Source of the DNA: an uncultured Pseudomonadota bacterium
GTDB taxonomy: Bacteria > Pseudomonadota > Gammaproteobacteria > Burkholderiales > Rhodocyclaceae
Direction: 5' to 3'
Length of the DNA: 38,349 nucleotides
Assembly (NCBI GenBank): GCA_903888645.1
Contig: CAISUK010000386.1
Coordinates: 1-38,349, forward strand
The position numbers and the translations under genes are program-made. A model generated the notes under the pieces. That model did not search any database. It was not told the origin of the DNA and worked only from the letters and a program-made list of their open reading frames with translations. This document shows, piece after piece, positions 1 to 7,754 of the stretch. Position 1 is the first letter of the stretch. Every line of letters begins with the position of its first letter.

Positions 1-185
1 CCGACATTGCTTCGTGCCACCGGACAATGCTGCAGATGAGACTCCAGCACCTCATTGAACTGGGTATTGAATCTCGGATCATCGTAGTCAAAATCACGGT
101 ATATGTCCCGGCCAAACTCCTTTTTCAGCGCATCTGCTGAAGGAGCTCCTTCCTCTACCATCACCTCTATTTTTCTCTGAGTCAT
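1..185 (-). CDS. Cytochrome P450, N-terminal part (runs off the left edge)
   Basis: Only the first 61 residues are in the window. The reading frame opens with ATG at 185 behind a good ribosome site (AAGGAG about ten bases upstream) and stays open to the edge. The segment HCPVAR near the end of the visible part matches the region that opens many bacterial class I P450s, just before the B/C helices. The heme-binding Cys loop and the I-helix lie outside, so the family call rests on this short match. If right, the product is a soluble haem monooxygenase needing ferredoxin and reductase partners, none of which are visible here. A palindromic operator lies 47 bases upstream of the start, shared with the catabolic operon and the SDR further right, which suggests co-regulation in one pathway. 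Confidence 0.6.
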   Translation of the reverse strand, partial: MTQRKIEVMVEEGAPSADALKKEFGRDIYRDFDYDDPRFNTQFNEVLESHLQHCPVARSNV

Positions 186-231
186 CTTCCCGTCTCCTTC
201 ATCGGTTTGGTTTAAAATCAGCCGCAAAACA

Positions 232-245
232 AACAATCAGTTGTT
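232..245. promoter_or_regulatory. Palindromic operator AACAA-TCAG-TTGTT
   Basis: A 14-base site with perfect AACAA/TTGTT half-sites around a four-base spacer, 47 bases upstream of the P450 start codon. The same layout recurs at 12668, 20728 and 24089. The spacing and symmetry suit a TetR-type dimer. Binding is inferred, not shown. Confidence 0.65.
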
Positions 246-780
246 TTTTTCGGATCTTACTTCATAGATATAACGCGTGTCAAGAATAAACATTACCCAC
301 AGGGGTATGGGTGAATTAATCGGCCCGGATGAATGCTAATCATGCCGAAGAAATACTGTGTCTGTGATGTGGCAAAGAGGCCAAAGTGCCCGTGAAGACC
401 GTTTAGGCAAAGTTGCGTTGTGCCGAAGTGTGCGCGTGCTCCTGAGTGGCCTCATCGACAATGTTGAATTGTCTCGGAGGTTATCGGAGCTGGGTCGATA
501 TTCCTTTTAAGACGATGAGCAAGACCACATACCCGATGTGGCGCCAACTTTCTAACGGAATGATGGAGATCGCCATCAATACTTCGGGTTCAAGGAACGG
601 CAGCAGGCGCCGATAAAAGAATCCTTGGAAGAGCGCTGTGATCTTGACTGACTGAGGCGGCCGGTCTGCGAGTCATCGACCGCCTGGACAACCGCCCCCG
701 TCAAAGACGTGCCCGCGATACGGAAGATCCCTTGAATGCGAATCACCTCGCTCTGGCGACTCACTCCGAGTTAGAACGGT
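246..780. other. Non-coding stretch without a recognised gene
   Basis: About 535 bases between the P450 operator and the lipoprotein gene. Short open frames exist on both strands, but none has a convincing ribosome site or a product I recognise. No clear terminator or RNA structure was seen. It may be decayed coding DNA. Confidence 0.4.
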
Positions 781-2829
781 TTATCGACATAGTTCATCCT
801 TCAAACGGCTTCGTTCCGATTCATTAATGAACTTGTTGAGGACTAGGTATTCACATGCGCTAGCCCCTTTACCGTCGCTATCCTTTTTCGAAGCGCCGTG
901 CCCAAGAAGCAACTGAACCAGTGCTTCACCCGCTGAGCCAGCGGCATACATGAGCGCGGTACGAGCCGAAACTTTTGCATCTTCTTCGTCAACGCCGCCT
1001 GCACCTTCCAGGTGTCGGGCGATAGTCGCCAACCGCACGTTGGCTCCCGCCTTGAGCAACATCTCTGCCGTCGTGAACTGATTCATCTCGGCAGCACTCA
1101 TCAACGGAGTCTTGTGCCAGTCGTTGAGTCCATTGGGATCAAAGCCTGCGTCGAGTAGTTGGCTTAGCGTTGCAGCATCACGTACCGCCGCCATGAGTGC
1201 GGTATCCCCGCCGGGGCCTCGCCCGCGTGTTTCCGTGGGCAATGTGAGGGATTGCTTGAGAAATTCCTCCACCAAATTCGCGGGTGCCCGATTAAGTACC
1301 ACGCCATGGAGATCGCCAAAGCGGCGCCCATTTTCCAGTTCTCCCAGTACAGGGATCACACCGTAGCGAGGGACATAGGCAGCTTCAATCTCTCGGGGTG
1401 ACACGGGAAGCTCCTGCTGCCCCAGATTTTCGGAAGCGCTCTGGAAAATGGCCATGATCACCAGATCGGCCGCCGCGGTGGCTTCCTGTCGTTTCAGCCC
1501 CTGTGTTTCCTGATAGGTGCGGACGAGATCATCGTACGCAGGGCCCATCATCGGCAAAAGTCGGCGATAGAGTAGCTTGCTTTGTACGTTGCGCTCTGAC
1601 CAGGCAAAGACACGCTCCAAGGCCTGATCATGGTGAAAGCGGGATTTAGTTTTGCGACCAAAACGAGCGTGCTCTTCAATGGCCACGAGGGGCATATTGA
1701 ACAGCGTCCATAAAGACTCCTGGCGGAGCAATTCCTCATCGCGACGTTCGTCTGGCGCTAGAGCCTCGGGGCTCGAACCGGCCATGGTATTCAGCATATC
1801 GGTCAGCGCCTTGAATGAAGGCAGTTTGTCGAAGGCGCCTCTGGATGGTGGCGTGAGATAGGTCCGGTAAAGACACTTCGGTTGCAGGGTAGGACCCGCG
1901 CCGATTTCGTACAGACCTGCGTGTGGGTATTCCCCTCGTGCGGCTGCCGCGTAATAGCCCCAAGTTTCGCTGACCAGGGCTAATTCCCTGCCTTCGGTCT
2001 GAAAAACATCGATGGCGCCGTAGTCGGAGGTTTGGGAGGAAATATTGCTGAAGCTGCCTCCACTGTTGGGAAGTGTTCTGATCCATTCCGGAAGCGATTG
2101 GTCATGAAGCAGGATGCGTCCGTCTGCCTCGATGCCCTTGGCGCGAATCTGGAAGCCTGCATACGGGCCGGCATCATAAAGAAGCACCTCCAGTCTACGG
2201 TTACCCTGAACGTATGTGGCGCTACCATGGCTCCCCGCAAGTTCAACAAAACCCTTCATAAGTGCTGGATTAACTTCGCCTTGAGTCGCAATAGCCTCGT
2301 TGAAGAGAGACTCGAATCGACTACATAGAGCCGGATCCCGATTGTCGGAAAGCCTGAACTCAACATAGGCTGCAAGTGCGTGAGCGCCGGATTTCACGGG
2401 CATCGGCAACGGAGTCCGAGTCGCTGCGAGTTCAGCAATACGTTTGCGGTATAGGGCGCTAAGGCAGTCTATCGATTCGGCGGAGGCGGCTCTGCCTCGT
2501 TCCATCGGTACCTGACATTGGGCGATTCGATTCAACAGCCAGCGCCGCTGGTCGTGCATCAAATAGAGTCGCCCGAGTACGTCCAGAGAACGGTATTCCC
2601 GATGGAGTCCATCTGCCATCTCCCGATCAAGGGTGGCGAGCTCGTCGCTTTGACAAATTGTTTCCTGAAGCCCAGATTGAGGATCAAGACAGGAGAAGCT
2701 CGCTGCATTGCGGATCTGCGTTGCGGGTGGCGACACGACAGGAGGTCTGACGGGCGAACTGGTACAGCCAACCAGACAAAGAAGTAAAAAGCCCGACACG
2801 ATTCGTGTTGTGGGTTGAACGGTATTCAT
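781..2829 (-). CDS. Lipoprotein with LprI-like (DUF1311) and ankyrin-repeat domains
   Basis: This 682-residue protein begins with a lipoprotein signal peptide; the lipobox LVGC ends at Cys22, so the mature protein should be lipid-anchored, probably in the outer membrane facing the periplasm. Residues about 48-135 form a Cys-rich LprI/DUF1311-like domain (FSCLDPQSGLQETIC and later Cys residues), a family that includes lysozyme-inhibitor-type lipoproteins. The middle 400 residues are not recognised. Residues about 560-680 hold ankyrin repeats, seen as GDTALMAAV, KTPLMSAAE and RTALMYAAG. The gene overlaps tonB by four bases (ATGA) and is last in the exbB-exbD-tonB operon, so a role with the TonB machine or at the envelope is likely. 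No enzymatic function can be assigned. Confidence 0.75.
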   Translation of the reverse strand: MNTVQPTTRIVSGFLLLCLVGCTSSPVRPPVVSPPATQIRNAASFSCLDPQSGLQETICQSDELATLDREMADGLHREYRSLDVLGRLYLMHDQRRWLLNRIAQCQVPMERGRAASAESIDCLSALYRKRIAELAATRTPLPMPVKSGAHALAAYVEFRLSDNRDPALCSRFESLFNEAIATQGEVNPALMKGFVELAGSHGSATYVQGNRRLEVLLYDAGPYAGFQIRAKGIEADGRILLHDQSLPEWIRTLPNSGGSFSNISSQTSDYGAIDVFQTEGRELALVSETWGYYAAAARGEYPHAGLYEIGAGPTLQPKCLYRTYLTPPSRGAFDKLPSFKALTDMLNTMAGSSPEALAPDERRDEELLRQESLWTLFNMPLVAIEEHARFGRKTKSRFHHDQALERVFAWSERNVQSKLLYRRLLPMMGPAYDDLVRTYQETQGLKRQEATAAADLVIMAIFQSASENLGQQELPVSPREIEAAYVPRYGVIPVLGELENGRRFGDLHGVVLNRAPANLVEEFLKQSLTLPTETRGRGPGGDTALMAAVRDAATLSQLLDAGFDPNGLNDWHKTPLMSAAEMNQFTTAEMLLKAGANVRLATIARHLEGAGGVDEEDAKVSARTALMYAAGSAGEALVQLLLGHGASKKDSDGKGASACEYLVLNKFINESERSRLKDELCR

Positions 2830-3539
2830 CTCACACCTCCTGAAATGGAACTGCCATCGATACGGAAATTGGCGCTCCCGTAGATCACATATTGTTCTGC
2901 GCCCAAGTCGGGCGGCGGGGTGAATGGTCCGGCCTTGAGCAAGGCGGCTTCAGCCGCAGCATCGAGGACTGGGTCGTCACAGGATTCGATATGGTGGGAA
3001 ATCATTCGTCCCGAGCGGTCGACGACGATTTCATAGGGGATCGTGCACTGCCGACGAAGGGTGCGCGGGTCACCTTTGAAGTTCTTGGGAAGCTTGTATA
3101 TTGCATCAGGCGGGTATTCGATTTTGGCCACAATCCTTGATTTAACGTCATCTGCATAACCGTTGGGAACACGGCGAGGTCCCGGACTGTTTGTGGTTGA
3201 CGTCGCAGGAATGATCCACTCATCATCATGGCTGGAATAGGTAGGAGGAGGAGGCTTGGGCGTCGAAGAAATAATTTCCTGGGGCATCTGGGGGACGGGT
3301 ATTCGTACCACCGGCTTTGCCGGAGCGACGGGAGGGGAGGGCGGAGGCGGTGCCGGCTGAGGTGGTGCGGGCGGACGCTGAAGCCGTACCACTTCGATGG
3401 CAATTCCCTGATGTTTCTGTTCTGGCGAAATCGTGGTCGCCGTAATCAGCCAAGCTACCAATGCCGCATGCACTATTAGCGACAGCGCGACTGCGCCACG
3501 CCTTATCCAAGGCAGAAGGGCCAGAGCGTCTTGAGTCAC
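2826..3539 (-). CDS. tonB: TonB-family energy transducer
   Basis: The 237-residue product has the TonB layout: a short cytoplasmic N-terminus, one membrane helix at about residues 14-36, a proline-rich spacer (residues about 56-100, including PPAPPQPAPPPPSPP) and a C-terminal TonB domain with YPPDA and a VVDRSGRM strand. TonB carries proton-motive energy from ExbB/ExbD to outer-membrane receptors. The start overlaps nothing upstream; six bases separate it from the exbD stop, and its own stop overlaps the lipoprotein start, so the four genes form one transcript. A Cys pair in the C-terminal domain (RRQC and ESCDD) could form a disulfide in the periplasm. No TonB-dependent receptor lies in the window, so the transported substrate is unknown. 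Confidence 0.85.
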   Translation of the reverse strand: MTQDALALLPWIRRGAVALSLIVHAALVAWLITATTISPEQKHQGIAIEVVRLQRPPAPPQPAPPPPSPPVAPAKPVVRIPVPQMPQEIISSTPKPPPPTYSSHDDEWIIPATSTTNSPGPRRVPNGYADDVKSRIVAKIEYPPDAIYKLPKNFKGDPRTLRRQCTIPYEIVVDRSGRMISHHIESCDDPVLDAAAEAALLKAGPFTPPPDLGAEQYVIYGSANFRIDGSSISGGVR

Positions 3540-3544
3540 GGGAT

Positions 3545-3973
3545 TTACTTCTCTTCGGCAACCAGACCGATCTTTGTATAGCCACCGGCCTGAAGTGCCG
3601 CCATGACCGTCATCATCAAGCCGTATTCGGCACGCTGGTCACCCCGGATGAACAATCGTGTTTCACGGTTTCCACCGGTTTGAACTTCCAGGGCCGCGAT
3701 CAGGTCTTTCAGGTTTACAGGAGACTCCTGCAAATAGATACTGCCCGTTTTCTGGACGGTGATGTACACCGGGTCGCTGGGTACATTCGACGCGGAAGCC
3801 GCATTCGACGGCAGATCAATGGGTACATCAACGGTAGCCAGAGGCGCAGCAACCATGAAGATGATGAGCAGAACCAAAATGACATCGACAAATGGGGTGA
3901 CATTCATCTCCGCATTCTGTTGGTAGCTGTGTCGCCTCACCTGAGGCCCGAGTCCGTTCAGATGAATGGTCAT
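3545..3973 (-). CDS. exbD: Biopolymer transporter ExbD/TolR family
   Basis: A 142-residue protein with one N-terminal membrane helix and a periplasmic domain, the normal ExbD/TolR build. The helix carries the conserved acidic residue, Asp30 in the sequence VTPFVDVILVLL, which takes part in proton flow through the ExbB/ExbD motor. The ATG overlaps the end of exbB by four bases (ATGA), so the two are translationally coupled. The next gene is tonB, which favours the ExbD over the TolR label: a tol cluster would also hold tolA, tolB and pal, and they are absent. Confidence 0.88.
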   Translation of the reverse strand: MTIHLNGLGPQVRRHSYQQNAEMNVTPFVDVILVLLIIFMVAAPLATVDVPIDLPSNAASASNVPSDPVYITVQKTGSIYLQESPVNLKDLIAALEVQTGGNRETRLFIRGDQRAEYGLMMTVMAALQAGGYTKIGLVAEEK

Positions 3974-4806
3974 AGGGTACCTGCTGCATCGAGACGCCTG
4001 GAAACCACGGTGATGAGTTCCGCAGAGAAATTATCCAGGGAACTGACAAAACCGTTGATGTCGCGAACGAACTTGTTGTAGATGATGACTGCTGGAATGG
4101 CCGCAAACAGACCAATCGCGGTGGCGAGCAGGGCTTCTGCGATGCCGGGTGCGACGACGGACAGGTTGGTAGAGCGGGTGACGGCAATATGGGCAAAGCT
4201 GTTAAGGATGCCCCACACGGTGCCAAACAGCCCGGTAAAGGGCGAAGTCGATCCGATAGTTGCCAGCACGCCCATCAGGGTGCCAAATCTTGCAAGTTCC
4301 TGATCCTGGATGACGCCGGCCTGCAACGCCAGTCGCTGCAGAAGGCGATCAAAGTTGTGCGGTGAGGCAGTGGTATGGGATTTTTTGAAAAGTTCGAATT
4401 CTTCCCGCGCGACTTGCCACATGCGCCCCATCGGACTGGCGCTGTCGGTGGGTGGAAGTTCATTACCTTGGGCGTAGCGGCGGAATTCGACAAGGAATCG
4501 GGCATTGGCGCGACGGGCATTGGCAAAGACCAGGGTCTTTTCGATCAGGATGGCCCAGGTGATCAGGGACGAAAGTGCCAGCACCGTGATGACGATCTTG
4601 ACGACGATGTGGGACTGCATGAACATTTCGCGTACGCCAAATTCCATTCCTGCCAGCGGTATGGGATTGATGGCGGCGCTCTGGACAAGATCCGGCGCTG
4701 CCAGGACCAAGCCGGGAATGGCGGCAATCAAGCCGATCAGTGCCGCCAGCCGCTTGGAAAGGCGACAGCCTGTGCGAGCGTGATCTGAAATCCTGAAATC
4801 ACTCAT
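3970..4806 (-). CDS. exbB: ExbB/TolQ/MotA family proton channel subunit
   Basis: The 278-residue protein shows the ExbB features: a signal-like first hydrophobic segment (about residues 18-37), a membrane helix at about 66-87 (VVKIVITVLALSSLITWAIL), a long cytoplasmic loop, and two closely spaced C-terminal helices with GLFGTVWGILNSF and ALLATAIGLFAAIPAVIIYN. It forms the pentameric proton channel that powers TonB. It is the first gene of the exbB-exbD-tonB-lipoprotein operon; AGGAGAAC precedes the ATG at 4806. The extra N-terminal hydrophobic segment is typical of the longer ExbB variant with a periplasmic extension. Confidence 0.88.
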   Translation of the reverse strand: MSDFRISDHARTGCRLSKRLAALIGLIAAIPGLVLAAPDLVQSAAINPIPLAGMEFGVREMFMQSHIVVKIVITVLALSSLITWAILIEKTLVFANARRANARFLVEFRRYAQGNELPPTDSASPMGRMWQVAREEFELFKKSHTTASPHNFDRLLQRLALQAGVIQDQELARFGTLMGVLATIGSTSPFTGLFGTVWGILNSFAHIAVTRSTNLSVVAPGIAEALLATAIGLFAAIPAVIIYNKFVRDINGFVSSLDNFSAELITVVSRRLDAAGTL

Positions 4807-5019
4807 CTTGTTCTCCTTGAATCTCTGTTGTTTTCGATACTGATGCGTGGCGAGAATTGCCCGGGGTGAGAGCGGGTCAAGGGTATAACGGAGTGGCCGG
4901 CCCAGCCTTGCTTGGCACTTAATCCGACATTACCGCATCCGACTTTCGGCTTTTTGCACCCCAATAAAAGGCCTCATGAACTTTGCCTTGCGGAATCCGT
5001 GGGCATGAAAATTTATTGC

Positions 5020-5760
5020 CTATATCGATGTATAGCCACCATCGACGAGAATCGTCGAGCCGGTGATGAATGAAGATTCATCGCTGGCCAAGAACAAGGC
5101 CAGATTTGCGACTTCCGAGGCCTCTGCCATGCGACCCATGGGCGTTGCCTGACCGACCACCTTGAGGGCAAGTTGATCTATGCCATCCGTCATACCGGTC
5201 TTGATTGCGCCAGGAAGAATGGCATTGACCCTGATGCCTTGCGCTGCGTATTCGACGGCCGCCACTTTGGTCATCATGCACACCGCAGCTTTTGCAGCGC
5301 AGTAAGCTATTTCCTTTTTGAAGGCGACGACCGCAGCCATAGACGAAGTGCTAATGATGGAGCCTCCGCCATACTTGAGCATGATTGGAATGGCATAGCG
5401 GATGCCGAGAAAGCCAGATCGTCCATTGACTGCCCAGACTTCGTCAAAGTCTTCTTCGGAGTATTCGCCCGAACGGCGCATTCGACCAAGGATAGATGCA
5501 TTGTTGTAAAGAATATCCAGCCGTCCGAAGGCGGAAACCGCCTTTTCGAGCATAGCCTGAACTTCTTTTCCTTCTGACACATCCGCATGAAAGGGAATGC
5601 AATTGGGGCCCAGCCGCGTTGCAACCTCCGCCTGCTTTCCGGAGATATCTACCGCAACAATCTTGGCACCTTCGCGACAGAACAGTGTTGCCGTCGCTGC
5701 CCCGATACCAGATCCGGCCCCGGTAATAACTGCAACTTTCCCTTCCAGTCTGCCGGCCAT
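5020..5760 (-). CDS. SDR-family oxidoreductase (tandem copy 1)
   Basis: A classical 246-residue short-chain dehydrogenase. The nucleotide-binding motif TGAGSGIG is at residues 13-20, the catalytic set is Ser140, Tyr153 and Lys157 (YCAAK), and Asn112 is present. Asp38 at the end of the second strand (AVDIS) favours NAD+ over NADP+. The usual NNAG motif reads YNNAS. It starts with the same 20 residues as the neighbouring SDR at 5899 and has the same length, so the two arose by tandem duplication. It is last in the catabolic cluster, 138 bases after its paralogue. Likely role: oxidation of a hydroxyl or reduction of a keto group on a cyclic or acyl-CoA intermediate; the substrate cannot be read from sequence. 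Confidence 0.85.
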   Translation of the reverse strand: MAGRLEGKVAVITGAGSGIGAATATLFCREGAKIVAVDISGKQAEVATRLGPNCIPFHADVSEGKEVQAMLEKAVSAFGRLDILYNNASILGRMRRSGEYSEEDFDEVWAVNGRSGFLGIRYAIPIMLKYGGGSIISTSSMAAVVAFKKEIAYCAAKAAVCMMTKVAAVEYAAQGIRVNAILPGAIKTGMTDGIDQLALKVVGQATPMGRMAEASEVANLALFLASDESSFITGSTILVDGGYTSI

Positions 5761-5836
5761 TTGTTCTTCTGATGAGATTGTTTGGCATCCCCGAAGTGTG
5801 GATGCTAGAGGGCAGAAAGGGCGTCCCCGAAGGCAA

Positions 5837-5871
5837 TTGCCTTAGCTTTCTCTCCAGAAGGCTAAGGGCAA
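5837..5871 (-). terminator. Imperfect hairpin between the two SDR genes
   Basis: TTGCCTTAGC at 5837-5846 pairs with GCTAAGGGCAA at 5861-5871, with one bulged base and a 14-base loop. It lies 27 bases past the stop of the upstream SDR. There is no run of T residues after it on the minus strand, so it may be a processing or stability element rather than a strong terminator. Confidence 0.3.
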
Positions 5872-5898
5872 GTTCATGAAAGACCGAGCGTTTCTGAT

Positions 5899-6639
5899 TT
5901 ATAGGGAGGTGTATCCGCCGTCGATCAGAATGGATGAACCCGTGATGAAAGATGATTCGTCACAGGCAAGGAAGAGACCGAGGTTGGCCACTTCGATGGG
6001 GTCCGCCATACGGTTCATCGGTACAGCCTTTTTAACCCCTTCGATATACTCAGCGGGCATGTGTGCGGTGATGCCGGTAACCACGGGGCCCGGGCAAATG
6101 ATGTTGGCCCGAATGCCCTTGGCGGCGTATTCAACGGCAACCACCTTGGTCATCATGGTGATGGCACCCTTCGAAGCGCAATATGCTGGCATGGTGGGAA
6201 ATGCGACGACCGATGCCATTGACGACGTATTGACAATTGAACCACCGCCATTTTTTAGCATCAGCGGAATTGCATAACGCATGCCGAGGAAAACCGAGCG
6301 GCCATTGATGGCCCACACCCGGTCAAATTCTTCTTCCGGGTACTCGCCTGTCGGTACCATTTCGCCATCGATGGCAGCATTGTTGACCAGAACGTCAATC
6401 TTACCGAATGCCGTCATTGCTGCATTCAACATGGCCTGAACGTCAGAGCTCTTGGAAACATCGGCTTGAAAAGGGAGGCAGTTGCTGCCGATTTTCTTGG
6501 CAACATCATCCTGGCGCCCGGAAATGTCCGCCGCAACGACTTTTGCCCCTTCACGGCAAAACAGTTCGGCCATGGAAGCGCCAATTCCGGATCCTGCGCC
6601 TGTAATAACTGCTACTTTACCTTCCAGTCTGCCTGCCAT
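5899..6639 (-). CDS. SDR-family oxidoreductase (tandem copy 2)
   Basis: Paralogue of the gene at 5020 with the same 246-residue length and an identical start (MAGRLEGKVAVITGAGSGIG). The cofactor motif is at 13-20, the catalytic residues are Ser140, Tyr153 and Lys157 (YCASK), and Asp38 (AADIS) suggests NAD+. It differs most from copy 1 in the loop after the catalytic Lys and in the substrate loop (GPVVTGITAHMPAEYI against GAIKTGMTDGI), so the copies probably act on different substrates. An AAGGAGAGAG ribosome site precedes the ATG. It lies 90 bases after the CoA-transferase fragment and is probably co-transcribed with the MaoC-to-enoyl-CoA hydratase genes. Confidence 0.86.
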   Translation of the reverse strand: MAGRLEGKVAVITGAGSGIGASMAELFCREGAKVVAADISGRQDDVAKKIGSNCLPFQADVSKSSDVQAMLNAAMTAFGKIDVLVNNAAIDGEMVPTGEYPEEEFDRVWAINGRSVFLGMRYAIPLMLKNGGGSIVNTSSMASVVAFPTMPAYCASKGAITMMTKVVAVEYAAKGIRANIICPGPVVTGITAHMPAEYIEGVKKAVPMNRMADPIEVANLGLFLACDESSFITGSSILIDGGYTSL

Positions 6640-6729
6640 TTCTCTCTCCTTGTTTATGAGTGGTAATCAAGTGAAGTGCAATACAAAGGTGCGCTCAGAA
6701 ACAGATAGTTCCAAAAGTACCCGGATGAA

Positions 6730-6912
6730 TTAGTGTTTGGTCAAACGCGCAATTGACGAAGTGTCGTAGCCGAGTTCTTGCAAGATATCCACCGAATGCT
6801 GGTCCAAGTTTGGAGGTGAGAGGCGGACACCAGAACCGTTCGGTTCGATAGGGAAGCGAATCTGCGGCATGCCCTCAGCCCAGTCGATGGCGGAAGGGGT
6901 GACAACCAACAT
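6730..6912 (-). pseudogene. C-terminal fragment of a CaiB/BaiF (class III) CoA-transferase
   Basis: A 60-residue frame whose second half (PPNLDQHSVDILQELGY, followed by SSIARL) matches the extreme C-terminus of class III CoA-transferases, where a GQHT-like motif and an ELGY helix close the protein. Family members have about 400 residues, so some 340 residues, including the catalytic Asp, are missing. It nevertheless starts with ATG at 6912 behind a strong AAGGAG site, six bases after the enoyl-CoA hydratase stop. It may be a deletion remnant that is still translated. A separate function for the tail is possible but unsupported. Confidence 0.65.
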
Positions 6913-6918
6913 TGAATC

Positions 6919-7737
6919 TCACTCCTTGTCGTTCATGTTAAAGCGGGCTGGGCGTTTTTCCCGAGCTGCTGCGATACCTTCCTTCAGATCGCTCGTATGG
7001 GTAAGTGCTGCCACCGACCAGAAACTAGCATTCATGGAACTTACGAGATCCATGTGCCAGCTCTGTCGCAATTGTTGTTTGGTGGCTTCCAGCGCAAGGC
7101 GTGAATGCGTTGCAATTCGTGTGGCCAATTCGATAGCGGTAGGCATTAGCGCCTCCGGTTCGACGACCCGATTGACCAAACCAATTTGCAGTGCGCGCTG
7201 GGCGTCGACGATATCGCCAGTGAGCGCCAGTTCTGCTGCCATGCCGGAGCCAAGCAGGCGTGGCATGAAATAGGTGCCACCGTTGCCTGGTGCAAGACCG
7301 AGCTTAATATAAGTTTCACCCATCTTCGCGGCAGTAGATGCAATGCGAAGGTCACAGGCCAAGGCCAGATCCAGACCGCCTGCAGTTGCGCCGCCGTTCA
7401 CCGCAGCAATAACTGGCAAGCGGCAGGTGACTACCTTCTGAGTAACGGGGAACAGAACACGTGCGTTGTATGGTTCCTGCTCAATGGCCAGGCGTTCATT
7501 GAGGTATTGCTGAAATGCAACGAGATCTGCGCCGGCACAGAACTGCTTGCCAGCTCCGGTCAGGACCAGCACGCGGATCGTCTTGTCCTTTTCGAAACGG
7601 GTCAGTGCTTCCAGAAGATCCCGTGCCATTTCCGGAACCACGCCATTTCCACGCTCGGGGCGATTCAGGGTCAATACGACCACGCCATCCGCTGGACGAT
7701 CGTAGTAGACGGTTTCGAGCTCTACCCTTTGGTTCAT
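6919..7737 (-). CDS. Enoyl-CoA hydratase/isomerase family protein
   Basis: A 272-residue crotonase-fold protein. The oxyanion-hole segments are visible as FCAGADL and NGGATAGGLDLALACDLRIAS, and a Glu lies in the MGETYIKLGLAPGNGG region where the catalytic Glu pair normally sits. It should act on an unsaturated acyl-CoA thioester, as hydratase, isomerase or hydrolase; the exact reaction varies widely in this family. I chose the ATG at 7737 (MNQRVEL, behind TTGGAAAA) over a longer frame reaching 7812, which would run far into the thiolase gene. It sits 17 bases after the thiolase stop, within the acyl-CoA operon. Confidence 0.85.
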   Translation of the reverse strand: MNQRVELETVYYDRPADGVVVLTLNRPERGNGVVPEMARDLLEALTRFEKDKTIRVLVLTGAGKQFCAGADLVAFQQYLNERLAIEQEPYNARVLFPVTQKVVTCRLPVIAAVNGGATAGGLDLALACDLRIASTAAKMGETYIKLGLAPGNGGTYFMPRLLGSGMAAELALTGDIVDAQRALQIGLVNRVVEPEALMPTAIELATRIATHSRLALEATKQQLRQSWHMDLVSSMNASFWSVAALTHTSDLKEGIAAAREKRPARFNMNDKE

Positions 7738-7754
7738 GATATTTTCCAAAATAG

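Noticed and set aside
4860-5019. Terminator between the SDR genes and exbB
   Set aside because: No stem followed by a T run on either strand.
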